Assembly (NCBI GenBank): GCA_963815375.1
Contig: CAWFGX010000001.1
Coordinates: 682,001 to 746,000, forward strand
Direction: 5' to 3'
DNA length: 64,000 nucleotides
Source of the DNA: JASHPR01 sp963815375
GTDB lineage: Bacteria; Actinomycetota; Actinomycetes; Streptosporangiales; Streptosporangiaceae
Position 1 is the stretch's first letter. Every line of letters starts with the position of its first letter. The notes beneath the pieces were generated by a model. It searched no databases. It was not told the origin of the DNA and worked only from the letters and a program-made list of their open reading frames with translations. The translations under genes and the position numbers were made by a program. Positions 44,661 through 53,793 of this stretch are shown one piece after another.

Positions 44661-45890
44661 ATGAATCCAGGCCGCCTCACGGATGATGCACACGGCCTGG
44701 CCAGGCGCTACGTTCCGTTCATGCAGGCAGTTCGGCGCATCGCGGGCGGTGACCCGGGCATGATCATGGATGCCGGCGTCGCGATCGCCGGAGCCACGCT
44801 GACCGCCGTCGCCGCGTGGGGGCCTGCCGACCTGGCCGGCACCACGATCGCCGGGCCGGCCTGGCTGCGCGTGCTGCTGCCGGTACTCGTGGGCGTAGCG
44901 CTGGCGCTGCGCCGCCGCGCGCCGCTGCTGATGTGGACAGCCGTTTGGGCGGGCGTAGCGCTGCAGTACCTGATCACCCAGCACCCGCCGCGGGACCTGG
45001 CGTTCATGGTCGTGCTGTTCGCCGCCGCCTACTCGCTGGGCGCGCACGCCACCCTGCGCCGCGCGGCTGCCGGGCTGGTCATCAGCGCGGCCATGATCGG
45101 AGTCAGCGAGGGTGCGCTGCTGGCCTTCTCGCGGCATCCGGGCGGGGCCAGCATAGGCTTGACCACCATCCCGCTCCTGGCCTTCTGGCTGGCCGGCGTG
45201 GTCGTCCGCTCCCGCAGGCAGTCGGTAGCCCTGGCCAGACGGAACGCGGCGCTGCAGCAGCAGGCCGAGCAGGCCGCAGCCGTGGAGCGGACACGGATCG
45301 CCCGGGAGCTGCACGACATCGTCGCTCATCACCTGAGCGTGATCGTGCTCCAGGCGGCCGGCGCCCGGGCGTCGGGAAGATCCGCTGAGACGGCCCTGGA
45401 GAAGATCGAGAACAGCGGACGGCAGGCGCTGGCCGAGACCCGGCGCCTGCTGGGTGTCCTGCACGGCACCGGCGAGCAGACCGGGCTCACCCCGCAGCCG
45501 GGCATCGGCGAGCTTGACGCGCTGGCCGACACCGTCCGCGCGGCCGGCCTGCCGGTGAACCTGGTCATCGATGGTGACCCCGCGGCGCTGCCCGCGGCCG
45601 TGGACGTGTCGGTCTACCGCATCGTCCAGGAGGGGCTGACCAACGTCCTCAAGCACGCCGGCCCGGCTTGCGCGGATGTGGCGATCGGCTGCGCCAAGGA
45701 AGCGGTCACGATCGAGATCACCGACAACGGAACGAAGGAGGCCGGTAACCAGCCCCGGGCCGGCGGGCACGGGCTGGCCGGGATGCGCCAGCGGTCGGCC
45801 ATATTCGGCGGTGAGCTCCACGCCGGGCCGCGGCCTGGCGGCGGGTTCGCTGTGCGGGCCCGGCTGCCGCTAGGGGACGGGCTGCCGTGA
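44661..45890 (+). CDS. NarL-type sensor histidine kinase
   Basis: About 409 residues: N-terminal transmembrane block, phospho-accepting His in RIARELHDIVAHHLSVI, HATPase boxes RIVQEGLTNVLKHA, ITDNGT and GHGLAGM. The start is uncertain (ATG 44661 or 44721). It overlaps its response regulator by four bases and is divergent from an ABC-2 exporter, a usual layout for antibiotic or peptide sensing. Confidence 0.88.
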   Translation: MNPGRLTDDAHGLARRYVPFMQAVRRIAGGDPGMIMDAGVAIAGATLTAVAAWGPADLAGTTIAGPAWLRVLLPVLVGVALALRRRAPLLMWTAVWAGVALQYLITQHPPRDLAFMVVLFAAAYSLGAHATLRRAAAGLVISAAMIGVSEGALLAFSRHPGGASIGLTTIPLLAFWLAGVVVRSRRQSVALARRNAALQQQAEQAAAVERTRIARELHDIVAHHLSVIVLQAAGARASGRSAETALEKIENSGRQALAETRRLLGVLHGTGEQTGLTPQPGIGELDALADTVRAAGLPVNLVIDGDPAALPAAVDVSVYRIVQEGLTNVLKHAGPACADVAIGCAKEAVTIEITDNGTKEAGNQPRAGGHGLAGMRQRSAIFGGELHAGPRPGGGFAVRARLPLGDGLP

Positions 45891-46582
45891 TCAGCGTTCT
45901 GATCGCCGATGACCAGGACCTCGTCCGCGAGGGCCTGCGGATGCTGCTGGAAGCCGAGCCGGACCTGGCCGTCGCCGGGGAGGCCGGTGACGGCCGCCAG
46001 GCGCTGGCCCAGGCACGGCTCCTGGACCCTGACGTGATCTTGATGGACGTCCGCATGCCGCAGGTCAATGGCATCGAGGCAACCACCCGGCTCGTCCAGG
46101 GCGGGTGCCGCGCGCGGATCCTGATGCTGACCACCTTCAGCCTGGACGAGTACGTCTACCACGCCCTCAAGGCCGGCGCGAGCGGCTTCCTGCTCAAGGA
46201 CGCCAGCCGTGAGCAGCTCACCGGCGCGGTGCGCGCGGTAGCCGCCGGCGAAACCCTCCTCGCTCCAGCGATCACACGGCGACTGATCGAGGACTTCTGC
46301 AGCGGCCCCGCCCCCGGCGCCACCGCAGCGGCTGTGGCCGGGCGCCTCAGCGAGCGGGAACTCGGCGTCGTACGGCTCGTAGCCCAGGGCCTGTCGAACG
46401 CCGAGATCGCCGCCACCCTCTACCTCAGCGAGGCCACGGTCAAGAGCCACATCGCCCGCATCCTGGCCAAACTCGATCTGCGCGACCGCGTCCAGATCGC
46501 CGTCCACGCCTACGAACACGGCATCGTCCGGCCCGGCCACTCCGATCCGCCACCTAGGGGGAACCGGGCGGGACCGGCTTGA
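45887..46582 (+). CDS. NarL-type response regulator
   Basis: 231 residues: receiver Asp in ILMDVRMPQ, Lys in LLKDAS, LuxR-type helix-turn-helix (LSERELGVVRLVAQGLSNAEIAATLYLSEATVKSHI). GTG 45887 overlaps the kinase stop. The 3' end overlaps the convergent ArsM gene by 29 bases. Likely controls the ABC-2 exporter at 42717-44563. Confidence 0.91.
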   Translation: MISVLIADDQDLVREGLRMLLEAEPDLAVAGEAGDGRQALAQARLLDPDVILMDVRMPQVNGIEATTRLVQGGCRARILMLTTFSLDEYVYHALKAGASGFLLKDASREQLTGAVRAVAAGETLLAPAITRRLIEDFCSGPAPGATAAAVAGRLSERELGVVRLVAQGLSNAEIAATLYLSEATVKSHIARILAKLDLRDRVQIAVHAYEHGIVRPGHSDPPPRGNRAGPA

Positions 46583-47312
46583 CAGCCTGGATGATCGCTG
46601 AATGCAGGCCCTCTCCTGCGTCACTGACGGTGGTGATGCCGATGTCGGTGAACCCGGCCGCCTGCAGCAGGTCCCGGTATTCGCGCTCGGTGAGAGTGCT
46701 ACCGCATCCAGTGCTGCGCACGGACTCGGCCCGCCTGGCCGCGTGGGTGTCCTCGTCCGCGATCACATCGCTGACGCCGAGGCGGCCGCCTGGCCGCAGT
46801 ACCCGGAACGTCTCAGCCAGAACCCGCGGCTTGTCGGCGGACAGGTTGATCACGCAGTTCGAGATGACGGCATCGACGTGAGCGGCGGGCAGCGGGATGT
46901 CCTCGATGCGGCCCGGCAGGAACACGGCGTTGGCCGCGCCGGCCTCGGCCGCTGCGGCGCGGGCGAGCACGAGCATGTCGGGGCTGGCGTCCAGCCCGTA
47001 AGCCGTGCCCGACGGCCCGACCCGGCGTGCGGACAGCACCACGTCCAGCCCGCCGCCTGAGCCGAGATCCAGGACGGTCTCGCCCGGCTGGAGGTCGGCC
47101 ACTGCCAGCGGGTTGCCGCAGCCAAGGCTGGCCCGCAGCGCCGGCTCCGGCACCGCGGCTGACTCGGCATCGGAGTACGCGGCCGCGCCGAAGCAGCCGC
47201 CGGCCGGGGCGTCGGGGTCGCCATCGTTCACGGTGCCTCCGGCCAGGGCCGTGCGGGCAAGCGCCGAATAACGGCTGATCACAGCGTCACCGGCGGAACT
47301 GTCTGCGGCCAC
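46554..47312 (-). CDS. arsM: arsenite S-adenosylmethionine methyltransferase
   Basis: 252 residues. SAM-binding LDLGSGGGLDVVLSA; cysteines 65 (SLGCGNP), 153 (SNCVINLS) and 203 (STGCGS) match the three arsenite-binding positions of ArsM, with an extra Cys40. It methylates As(III). Its neighbour ArsI would demethylate organoarsenicals, so the island may handle both. Directly downstream of ArsR. Confidence 0.9.
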   Translation of the reverse strand: MAADSSAGDAVISRYSALARTALAGGTVNDGDPDAPAGGCFGAAAYSDAESAAVPEPALRASLGCGNPLAVADLQPGETVLDLGSGGGLDVVLSARRVGPSGTAYGLDASPDMLVLARAAAAEAGAANAVFLPGRIEDIPLPAAHVDAVISNCVINLSADKPRVLAETFRVLRPGGRLGVSDVIADEDTHAARRAESVRSTGCGSTLTEREYRDLLQAAGFTDIGITTVSDAGEGLHSAIIQAVKPVPPGSP

Positions 47313-47322
47313 GATGTCCTCC

Positions 47323-47652
47323 TCAGGTTTGCGGAACGGGGACGGGACGGCCCATCACGATGTCGGCGGCGGTGGGGAAGCACTCCACACACGCCTCGTT
47401 GATCCGGTAGTACGTAGCGGTGCCCCGGTACTCGGCGAGCACGAACCGCACCTGGGCCAGCACCCGCAGGTGCGCGGAGACGGTTGACTGGCCGACGTCC
47501 ACGGCGCCGACAATCTGGCCGACGCTGAGCGGAATGGCCCTGCGGGCCAGGAGCGTAACGATCTGGATCCGGGTGGGGTCAGCCAGCGCCTTGAACCAGC
47601 TTGCGTACTCAGCAGCAGTGGCCCGGTCGAGCGGGCCCGCGGTATCGTTCAT
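47323..47652 (-). CDS. ArsR/SmtB-family regulator
   Basis: 109 residues with the ArsR winged helix (FKALADPTRIQIVTLLARRAIPLSVGQIVGAVDVGQSTVSAHL) and a C-terminal CVECFP pair that could bind As(III) or a divalent metal. It precedes ArsM by ten bases. ATG 47652 lies inside its probable operator. Confidence 0.87.
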   Translation of the reverse strand: MNDTAGPLDRATAAEYASWFKALADPTRIQIVTLLARRAIPLSVGQIVGAVDVGQSTVSAHLRVLAQVRFVLAEYRGTATYYRINEACVECFPTAADIVMGRPVPVPQT

Positions 47653-47673
47653 CGTTCATCGACGATAAACGAT
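47651..47673 (-). promoter_or_regulatory. imperfect palindromic ArsR operator at the start codon
   Basis: 23-base imperfect palindrome with ATCGTT...AACGAT ends (10 of 11 arm bases match), reaching into the ArsR start codon, so repression could block both transcription and ribosome access. Probable autoregulation of ArsR-ArsM. Confidence 0.5.
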
Positions 47674-47702
47674 TAATCCTCAGAACGGAAGGCGAGTGCT
47701 GC

Positions 47703-48062
47703 TCAGCGGCGCCTGGCACAGCCGACGCACGTGGTAGCCATCGGCCTGGCGGTCAGCCGGGCGGCGCCGATCAGCTGGCCACAGCTCTCGCACTGGCCGT
47801 AACTGCCGTCCTGAAGCCTGCCCACAGCCGCGTCGATCTCGGCCAGGTGCTGCTGAACCTGGCCGGCCAGCGCGGCGACATGCTGCCGCTCGTATGCGAG
47901 GGTGGCCCCCTCCGGATCATGCTCGTCGTCGGTGCCACCCGAACCCGACTCGATGATCCCCTGAAACTCCTGCTCGAGCCGGTTCAGCTGGGTGAGGCAG
48001 CGCGAGCGCTCCGCCTCCAGCAGGTCGGCCGCGGACTGCTGCTCGCCGTGGTGCCGGATCAT
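47703..48062 (-). CDS. TraR/DksA-type C4 zinc-finger protein
   Basis: 119 residues: coiled-coil N-terminal helices (LLEAERSRCLTQLNRLEQEF, AALAGQVQQHLAEIDAAVGRL) and a C4 finger CESC-x17-CVGC. ATG 48062 overlaps the ArsR2 stop (ATGA). DksA/TraR proteins bind RNA polymerase; one in an ars operon is uncommon and may link arsenic stress to transcription. Confidence 0.85.
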   Translation of the reverse strand: MIRHHGEQQSAADLLEAERSRCLTQLNRLEQEFQGIIESGSGGTDDEHDPEGATLAYERQHVAALAGQVQQHLAEIDAAVGRLQDGSYGQCESCGQLIGAARLTARPMATTCVGCARRR

Positions 48063-48424
48063 CTGCCCGCGGGAGCGCTGATCAGGGTGGCCAGGCTGGC
48101 CAGGGCCTCGGTGCGGGCCCGGTAGTAGACCCAGACGCCGCGCTTCTCGCGGTCCAGCAGGCCCGCATCGTGCAGCACCTTCAGGTGGTGGCTGATCGTC
48201 GGCTGGGACAGGTCGAACGCCCCGGTGAGGTTGCACACGCAGGCCTCGCCGCCGGGGTGCGAGGCGATCAGCGACATCAGCCGCAGCCGCACCGGCTCGG
48301 CGAGCGCCTTCAGCAGCGGCGCGACGCGTTCGGCCTGGTCGAGCGACAGCGGCTCGGCAGCCAGAGGCGGGCAGCAGGCCGCAACGTCAGCCCCTGCCAG
48401 GTCCAGGACTTCCAGAGAATTCGA
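48059..48424 (-). CDS. arsR: ArsR-family arsenic-responsive repressor
   Basis: About 121 residues. N-terminal DVAACCPPLAAEPLS and GGEACVCNLT give the vicinal-cysteine pattern of actinobacterial As(III)-sensing ArsR, followed by the helix-turn-helix FDLSQPTISHHLKVLHDAG. GTG 48424 is preferred to TTG 48463. Divergent from arsI with operator-like sites between; co-transcribed with the TraR/DksA gene. Confidence 0.86.
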   Translation of the reverse strand, partial: SNSLEVLDLAGADVAACCPPLAAEPLSLDQAERVAPLLKALAEPVRLRLMSLIASHPGGEACVCNLTGAFDLSQPTISHHLKVLHDAGLLDREKRGVWVYYRARTEALASLATLISAPAGR

Positions 48425-48434
48425 CACACGTCTA

Positions 48435-48500
48435 TATTGACAGCCATCGATGTTCAGTGGCAAGCTGCGGAGCTAGAGCAGACATAGATGGTCATCAATA
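48435..48500. promoter_or_regulatory. paired ArsR operator in the arsR/arsI divergent gap
   Basis: Two inverted 18-base sites, 48435-48452 (TATTGACAGCCATCGATG) and the reverse complement of 48483-48500 (TATTGATGACCATCTATG), agree at 14 of 18 positions. Each faces one gene, so the repressor probably controls both. Confidence 0.55.
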
Positions 48501-48519
48501 CGAATTTCGGGAGGCCTCC

Positions 48520-48984
48520 ATGACTGGCAGGGTGCAGCTAGCCCTCAACGTGAATGACATCGACGAGGCGGTCGCGTTCTACAGCAGCCTGTTCGGTGCC
48601 GAGCCGGCGAAGCAGCGGCCCGGATACGCGAACTTCGCCATCGACGACCCGCCACTGAAGCTGGTCCTTCTGGAGCACCCAGGCGAGGGCGGCAGCCTGA
48701 ATCATCTCGGTATCGAGGTGCCTGACGCCGGCGCAGTTGACGCCGCCCAGGCCAGGCTCGCGCAGGCGGGCCTGACCGCCACCGATGAGCGCGACATCAC
48801 CTGCTGCTACGCGCGGCAGGACAAGTTCTGGGTGCAGGGCGCCCCGGACGGCGAGTCGTGGGAGGTCTACACGGTCACCGGCGACAGCCAGACGTTCTTC
48901 GCCGGTGACTCCGGGACCGCGGAGTGCTGCAGTGGCTCTGGCGAGCAGGACGAGGCCGCCGGCTCGGCTGCCGCCTGCTGCTGA
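48520..48984 (+). CDS. arsI: ArsI-type C-As lyase (VOC family)
   Basis: 154 residues. Gln6, His62 (LNHLGIEV) and Glu115 (WEVYTV) are the candidate Fe ligands, and Cys95-Cys96 (TCCYARQDKFWV) the arsenic-binding vicinal pair of ArsI; more cysteines end the protein (AECCSG, AAACC). It cleaves the C-As bond of trivalent methyl- or aryl-arsenicals. ATG 48520 has GGGAGG. First gene of the rightward ars operon. Confidence 0.9.
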   Translation: MTGRVQLALNVNDIDEAVAFYSSLFGAEPAKQRPGYANFAIDDPPLKLVLLEHPGEGGSLNHLGIEVPDAGAVDAAQARLAQAGLTATDERDITCCYARQDKFWVQGAPDGESWEVYTVTGDSQTFFAGDSGTAECCSGSGEQDEAAGSAAACC

Positions 48985-48994
48985 CGTCAGCAGG

Positions 48995-49795
48995 GTGGCT
49001 ACGCAGGGCAGCGCCCACAGGGCCGGCCGGGCGCTGTGGCGGCGGCTGGCTGCCGAGTTCCTGGGCAGCGCGTTCCTGGCGGCGCTGGTTATCGGCTCGG
49101 GGATTGCCGCCCAGCGGCTCTCGCCCGGGGACACCGGGCTGGAGCTGCTGGAGAACGCCGCCGCCACGGCAGCCGGGCTGTTCGCGATCATCCTGATGTT
49201 CGGGCCTGTGTCAGGCGGCCACTTCAACCCGGTCGTGTCGTTCGCCGACGCCGCGCTGGGCAGGCTGTCCTGGCGGGACGCGGCCGCCTACCTCCCGGCC
49301 CAGGCCGCTGGCTGCATCGTCGGTGCGGTTGCGGCGAACGTGATGTTCTCGCTGCAAGCGGTGAGCATCTCAGCGCACAACCGGGCCTCGCCCGCACACT
49401 TTCTCTCGGAGATCATCGCAACGCTCGGCCTGGTGCTGGTGATCTTCGCGCTGGCCCGCACCGGCCGGGCGGCCGCCGCCCCGGCCGCGGTCGGCGCCTA
49501 CATCGGCGCGGCGTACTTCTTCACGTCCTCGGCCAGCTTCGCCAACCCGGCGATCACCGTCGGCCGGATGTTCTCGAACTCGTTCGCAGGCATCGCGCCC
49601 GCTTCCGTCCCGTCCTTCGCCGCCGCCCAGATCGCCGGGGGAATCCTGGCAGTACTGATCATCCGGCTGCTGTACCCGCGCACCGTCCCCGGCCGGGCCA
49701 CAGCTCCCCCGGAGCCCGATGGCCGGGCGGGTACCGGCAGCACCCGAATCCGAGCAGGAGGCATCGATGCACCTGGTAGCGATCGGCGGCAGTGA
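48995..49795 (+). CDS. aqpS: aquaglyceroporin-like channel (MIP family)
   Basis: About 266 residues with six hydrophobic helices; the first pore motif is NPV (GGHFNPVVSF) and the second NPA (FANPAITVGR). MIP channels in ars operons conduct As(III) or organoarsenicals. GTG 48995 is 11 bases after arsI. Its last 29 bases overlap the next gene. Confidence 0.85.
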   Translation: MATQGSAHRAGRALWRRLAAEFLGSAFLAALVIGSGIAAQRLSPGDTGLELLENAAATAAGLFAIILMFGPVSGGHFNPVVSFADAALGRLSWRDAAAYLPAQAAGCIVGAVAANVMFSLQAVSISAHNRASPAHFLSEIIATLGLVLVIFALARTGRAAAAPAAVGAYIGAAYFFTSSASFANPAITVGRMFSNSFAGIAPASVPSFAAAQIAGGILAVLIIRLLYPRTVPGRATAPPEPDGRAGTGSTRIRAGGIDAPGSDRRQ

Positions 49796-51173
49796 CGCCG
49801 GGATCAGCGCCGCTCTGCGAGCCCGCGAGATCGATCCAGGCTGTGACGTGACAGTTGTCGCGGGCGATGCGTTCCCGAACTTCTCCATCTGCGGCATCCC
49901 GTACTACGTCTCCGGCGAGGTGGCGCACTGGCGCGACCTGGCGCACCGCACGGTCGCCGACCTGGAGGCGACCGGCATGCACCTTCGCCTGGACACCACG
50001 GCTCGGCGTATCGACGTCCCAGCCCGCAAGCTCCTGGTGCAGGGCCCGAACAGGGCCGACGGGCTGATCAGCTACGACAGGCTGGTCATCGGCACCGGCG
50101 CGGTCCCGGTGCGCCCGCCGGTCGGCGGCCTGGACGCCCTGGGACCGGATGACGGCGTGCACCTGCTGCACTCGATGGACGACACGTTCGCGCTCGTGCG
50201 CACGCTGGAGACGGCCGAAGCGGCCAGCGCCGTGATTATCGGCGGCGGGTACATCGGGCTTGAAATGGCCGACGCGCTGGTCACCCGCGGCCTGTCAGTC
50301 ACCCAGATGGAGCAGCTTCCTGAGGTGCTGCCGACTGTCGACCCGCAGCTGGGTGCGCTGGTCAGCGCCGAACTGAGGGGCCACGGTGTGGACGTTCTGG
50401 TAGGCACCGCCGCCCGTGGGATCCGCCGCGCCGGGCCAGGTGAGCGGGCCCGGCTGGCCGTCGAGGCCGTCACAGCGGACGGCGGGCCGGTCACCCGCGA
50501 GGCTGACCTGGTCCTGGTCGTGGTGGGTGTCCGCCCGGAATCCGGCCTGGCCGCATTGGCCGGGGCGCAGCTAGGCGTTCGGAACGCGATCAAGGTGGAC
50601 CGCGCGATGCGAACCGGCCTGCCGGACGTGCTCGCGGCCGGGGACTGCGTGATCACCCATCACAGGCTGCTGGGCGAGACTTACCTGCCGCTCGGCACGA
50701 CAGCGCACAAGCAGGGCCGGGTCGCTGGCGAGAACGCCGTCGGCGGCAGCCGCGAGTTCGCCGGCAGCCTCGGCACCCAGGTGGTCAAGGTCTTCGACCA
50801 TGCTGTCGCGCGAACCGGGCTGCGCGACGCCGAGGCCGCTGCGGCCGGGTTCGACCCGGTCACGGTCGGCGCCGACGCCGATGACCACAAGGCCTACTAT
50901 CCAGGCAGCCACCGTGTCACGATGCGGGTCACCGGCGACCGGCGTTCCGGGCAGCTCCTGGGACTGCAGTTGTTCGGCCACCGGCACGCCGAGATCGCCA
51001 AGCGGATAGACATCGCCGCGACCGCGATCTTCCACGGCATGACCGTGGACTGCATGAGCGACCTTGACCTGTCCTACACGCCGCCGCTCGGCAGTCCCTG
51101 GGAGGCCGTCCAGATAGGCGCCCAGGCCTGGGTTCGCGCGGCCACGGCTGCGCAGTTTCACGATTGCGGCTGA
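49767..51173 (+). CDS. FAD-dependent CoA-disulfide reductase-like oxidoreductase
   Basis: 468 residues: FAD motif GGSDAGISAALRA, redox Cys42 in FSICGIPYYVSGE, NAD(P)-binding VIIGGGYIGLEMADAL, and the C-terminal dimerisation tail DLDLSYTPPLGSPWEAVQ. The single-Cys family uses CoA-disulfide, polysulfide or O2 as acceptor. In an ars operon it may keep thiol carriers reduced. AGGAGG precedes ATG 49767. Confidence 0.88.
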   Translation: MHLVAIGGSDAGISAALRAREIDPGCDVTVVAGDAFPNFSICGIPYYVSGEVAHWRDLAHRTVADLEATGMHLRLDTTARRIDVPARKLLVQGPNRADGLISYDRLVIGTGAVPVRPPVGGLDALGPDDGVHLLHSMDDTFALVRTLETAEAASAVIIGGGYIGLEMADALVTRGLSVTQMEQLPEVLPTVDPQLGALVSAELRGHGVDVLVGTAARGIRRAGPGERARLAVEAVTADGGPVTREADLVLVVVGVRPESGLAALAGAQLGVRNAIKVDRAMRTGLPDVLAAGDCVITHHRLLGETYLPLGTTAHKQGRVAGENAVGGSREFAGSLGTQVVKVFDHAVARTGLRDAEAAAAGFDPVTVGADADDHKAYYPGSHRVTMRVTGDRRSGQLLGLQLFGHRHAEIAKRIDIAATAIFHGMTVDCMSDLDLSYTPPLGSPWEAVQIGAQAWVRAATAAQFHDCG

Positions 51174-51315
51174 TCGAGCATCTGGCAACGCCAGGAACTC
51201 AAGGGCTCCCCCGGCGGCCTTGCCGCGGCCCTGGTTTGCCGGCTGGACCGCGCACCGTTAGCCAGCGACTATGCTCCGGCGTACAACGACAATGACCTGC
51301 GCAAATCGGGGGATA

Positions 51316-53793
51316 GTGGCGGGTATGACAGGTGCGGTGGGCAATCCGCCAGCCGGGCACGAGAGCGCCCTGGGCATCGTGGCGGGCTCGGCGGCCGAAC
51401 GGCTGCGGCGGACGCAGCGGCCTGGCGAATCACCGAAGACTCCGGCCCCGGTGCTGGTCCCTGAGGGTAAGACCGGTCTGTGGGAGGGCTACCGGGCGAC
51501 CGGGGTCGGTGCCTGGGAGTGGTACCTGGCCCCTGGGGTGCTGTGCCTTGACGAGCCCTCAATCGCTTTGCTGGGCCTCGACCCGGACACATACGACGGA
51601 CGTATCGAGACCTGGACCAGCTGTGTTCACCCCGACGACATCCCCTGGGTCACCGCTGAAGTCGACAAGGCGGTCAGCACGTGCGGGCCGTACCAGGCGG
51701 AGTACCGGATCTGCCGGCCGGATGGCACCACTCGCTGGCTCCTGGTCCGCGGCCGGGTGGAGGCCGACGCGGACGGGAACGCGTTCCGGATGCTGGGCAC
51801 AGCCTGGGACACCACGCAGGAACGCTCGGCCAGTGACGGCGTCCGCAGCGCGCTGCGGTATATGAGCGACGGTTTCCTTTCTCTCGGCCGGGACTGGCGG
51901 ATAACCTTCGCCAACGTCGAGGCCGAGCGTCTGCTGAGCTCACACCGCGACCTGACCGGGCGGCTGCTGTGGGACCTGCTCGTGATCCGCCGGGTACCGG
52001 GCCTGGAGGCCCGCTGCCGCGAGGCCGCCGCCGGGACGACGCCGGTCAGCTTCGATGTCGAGTGGCCGGACACCCGGCGCTGGTACCGGTTCCGGCTCGT
52101 CCCCATTCCTGACGGCCTGGCCTGGTACTTCACCGACATCACCGAGGCGCGCAGGCATGATGCCGAGCAGGAAGAAGCCGAGCACACAGCGGCCGAGCGC
52201 GCGGCCCGGATCCGGGATCTCGCCTCCGCCCTGGCCGAGGCCACTACCTCGCTGGATATCGTGGCCGCTGTTGCCGACCGGGTGCTGCCGCCCTTCGGAG
52301 CCTCCGGGCTGATCATCCAGGTCGTCGACGAAGGCCGGATGCGCGTGGTCGGCGCTGTCGGTTACTCCCAGTCTTTCCTCGACCTGATCAACGGCCCGGT
52401 ACCGGAACCCGCCCCGTCCGCCGAAGCACTGAGCAGCCGCCGGCCCTGGTTCATCTCGTCGGCGGAAGAGTATAAGCAGCGCTACCCGAGCATGGAGCAC
52501 CTGCTGGCCGCGTGCGGCAAACAGGCGTGGGCGTACATGCCGCTGGTCGTCTCCGGGCAGGTGGTCGGCCTGTGCGTTGTCTCCTTCAGCCGGCCCCGCC
52601 GTCTGACAGAAGCCGAACGCGCGCTGCTGACCACTCTCAGCGGCCTGATCGCTCAGGCTCTGGAGCGGGCCCGGCTCTTCGACGCCGAGCACGCCCGGTC
52701 GCAGGCGCTGCAGCGCGCCCTGCTGCCGCAGCAGCTGCCTGAGCTGCCGGCCGTCACCGCGGCGGCCCAGTATCTCCCGGCCGGCCGGGGCATGGACGTG
52801 GGGGGCGACTGGTATGACGTCATCCCGCTGTCAGCCGACCGGGTCGCCCTGGTCATCGGTGACGTCATGGGGCACGGGCTGCCGGAAGCGGTCATCATGG
52901 GGCGCGTACGCACCGCGCTGCAGACCCTGTCTGACCTCGAGCTGCCGCCCGACGAGGTCCTGGCCCACCTCAACGATCTAGTCTGCGGCCTTGGTGACGA
53001 CTCGTTCGTCACATGCCTCTACGCGATCTACGATCCGACGGCCGGCAGCTGCACCATTGCCAGGGCGGGCCACCCGCCGCCCGCTGTCGTCTGCCCCGAC
53101 GGCAGCGTGCACTTCGCGCAGGCCGACGGCGATCCGCCGCTGGGCGTGGCCCGGCCTCCGTTCGAGGTGACCGAGCTGCCGGTTCCGAACGGCGCCCTGC
53201 TTGTGCTGTACACCGACGGCTTGATCGACTCGACCAGCTGTGACCCGGCCGTGGGCATGGACCGCCTGGCTGGGCTGCTCCGGGCGCATCAGGGCGAGGG
53301 CCTGGACCAGATGTGCGATAGCCTCACGCGGGCACTGTTGCCTGATGATCAGCAACGAGCCGACGACGCCGCCCTGCTCGTGGCCCAGGTCCGGGCCACA
53401 GCACCGGACGCCGTCGCCACCTGGCCGCTGCCCGAGGACCCGCGGGCGGCCAGCGCTGCTCGCCGGCACGTTCGCGACCAGCTCGCCACGTGGCAGCTCG
53501 ACGAACTGACGATGACCACCGAGATGGTCGCCAGCGAACTGGTCGCGAACGTGGTGCGGCATGCGCGGGGTCCGTACCAGCTCCGGCTGCTGCGCAGTCA
53601 GACCCTTGTCTGCGAGGTCTTCGACGGCAGCCTGACCACGCCACGGCCCCGCCGGGCGGCCTGGACTGATGAGGGCGGCCGCGGCCTGCAGCTGATCGCC
53701 GCACTGTGTGACCGCTGGGGAACCCGGTACGTGACGACGGGGAAGGTCATCTGGTCCGAGCAGTCCCTGCCCGCGCGCTGTCATCTGCCTTGA
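51316..53793 (+). CDS. PAS-GAF-PP2C (SpoIIE) phosphatase with kinase-like ATPase domain
   Basis: About 825 residues. PAS module(s) over about residues 60-290, GAF to about 450 (AERALLTTLSGLIAQAL at its end), PP2C phosphatase (GGDWYDVIPL, GDVMGHGLPEA, YTDGLIDS) and a C-terminal anti-sigma-factor-kinase-like ATPase (ELVANVVRHA, EVFDGS, DEGGRGLQLI). It likely senses a signal and dephosphorylates an anti-anti-sigma protein. The start is uncertain: GTG 51316 follows GGGGGATA; ATG 51325 and 51271 are alternatives. The 3' end overlaps the MFS gene by 47 bases. Confidence 0.88.
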   Translation: MAGMTGAVGNPPAGHESALGIVAGSAAERLRRTQRPGESPKTPAPVLVPEGKTGLWEGYRATGVGAWEWYLAPGVLCLDEPSIALLGLDPDTYDGRIETWTSCVHPDDIPWVTAEVDKAVSTCGPYQAEYRICRPDGTTRWLLVRGRVEADADGNAFRMLGTAWDTTQERSASDGVRSALRYMSDGFLSLGRDWRITFANVEAERLLSSHRDLTGRLLWDLLVIRRVPGLEARCREAAAGTTPVSFDVEWPDTRRWYRFRLVPIPDGLAWYFTDITEARRHDAEQEEAEHTAAERAARIRDLASALAEATTSLDIVAAVADRVLPPFGASGLIIQVVDEGRMRVVGAVGYSQSFLDLINGPVPEPAPSAEALSSRRPWFISSAEEYKQRYPSMEHLLAACGKQAWAYMPLVVSGQVVGLCVVSFSRPRRLTEAERALLTTLSGLIAQALERARLFDAEHARSQALQRALLPQQLPELPAVTAAAQYLPAGRGMDVGGDWYDVIPLSADRVALVIGDVMGHGLPEAVIMGRVRTALQTLSDLELPPDEVLAHLNDLVCGLGDDSFVTCLYAIYDPTAGSCTIARAGHPPPAVVCPDGSVHFAQADGDPPLGVARPPFEVTELPVPNGALLVLYTDGLIDSTSCDPAVGMDRLAGLLRAHQGEGLDQMCDSLTRALLPDDQQRADDAALLVAQVRATAPDAVATWPLPEDPRAASAARRHVRDQLATWQLDELTMTTEMVASELVANVVRHARGPYQLRLLRSQTLVCEVFDGSLTTPRPRRAAWTDEGGRGLQLIAALCDRWGTRYVTTGKVIWSEQSLPARCHLP

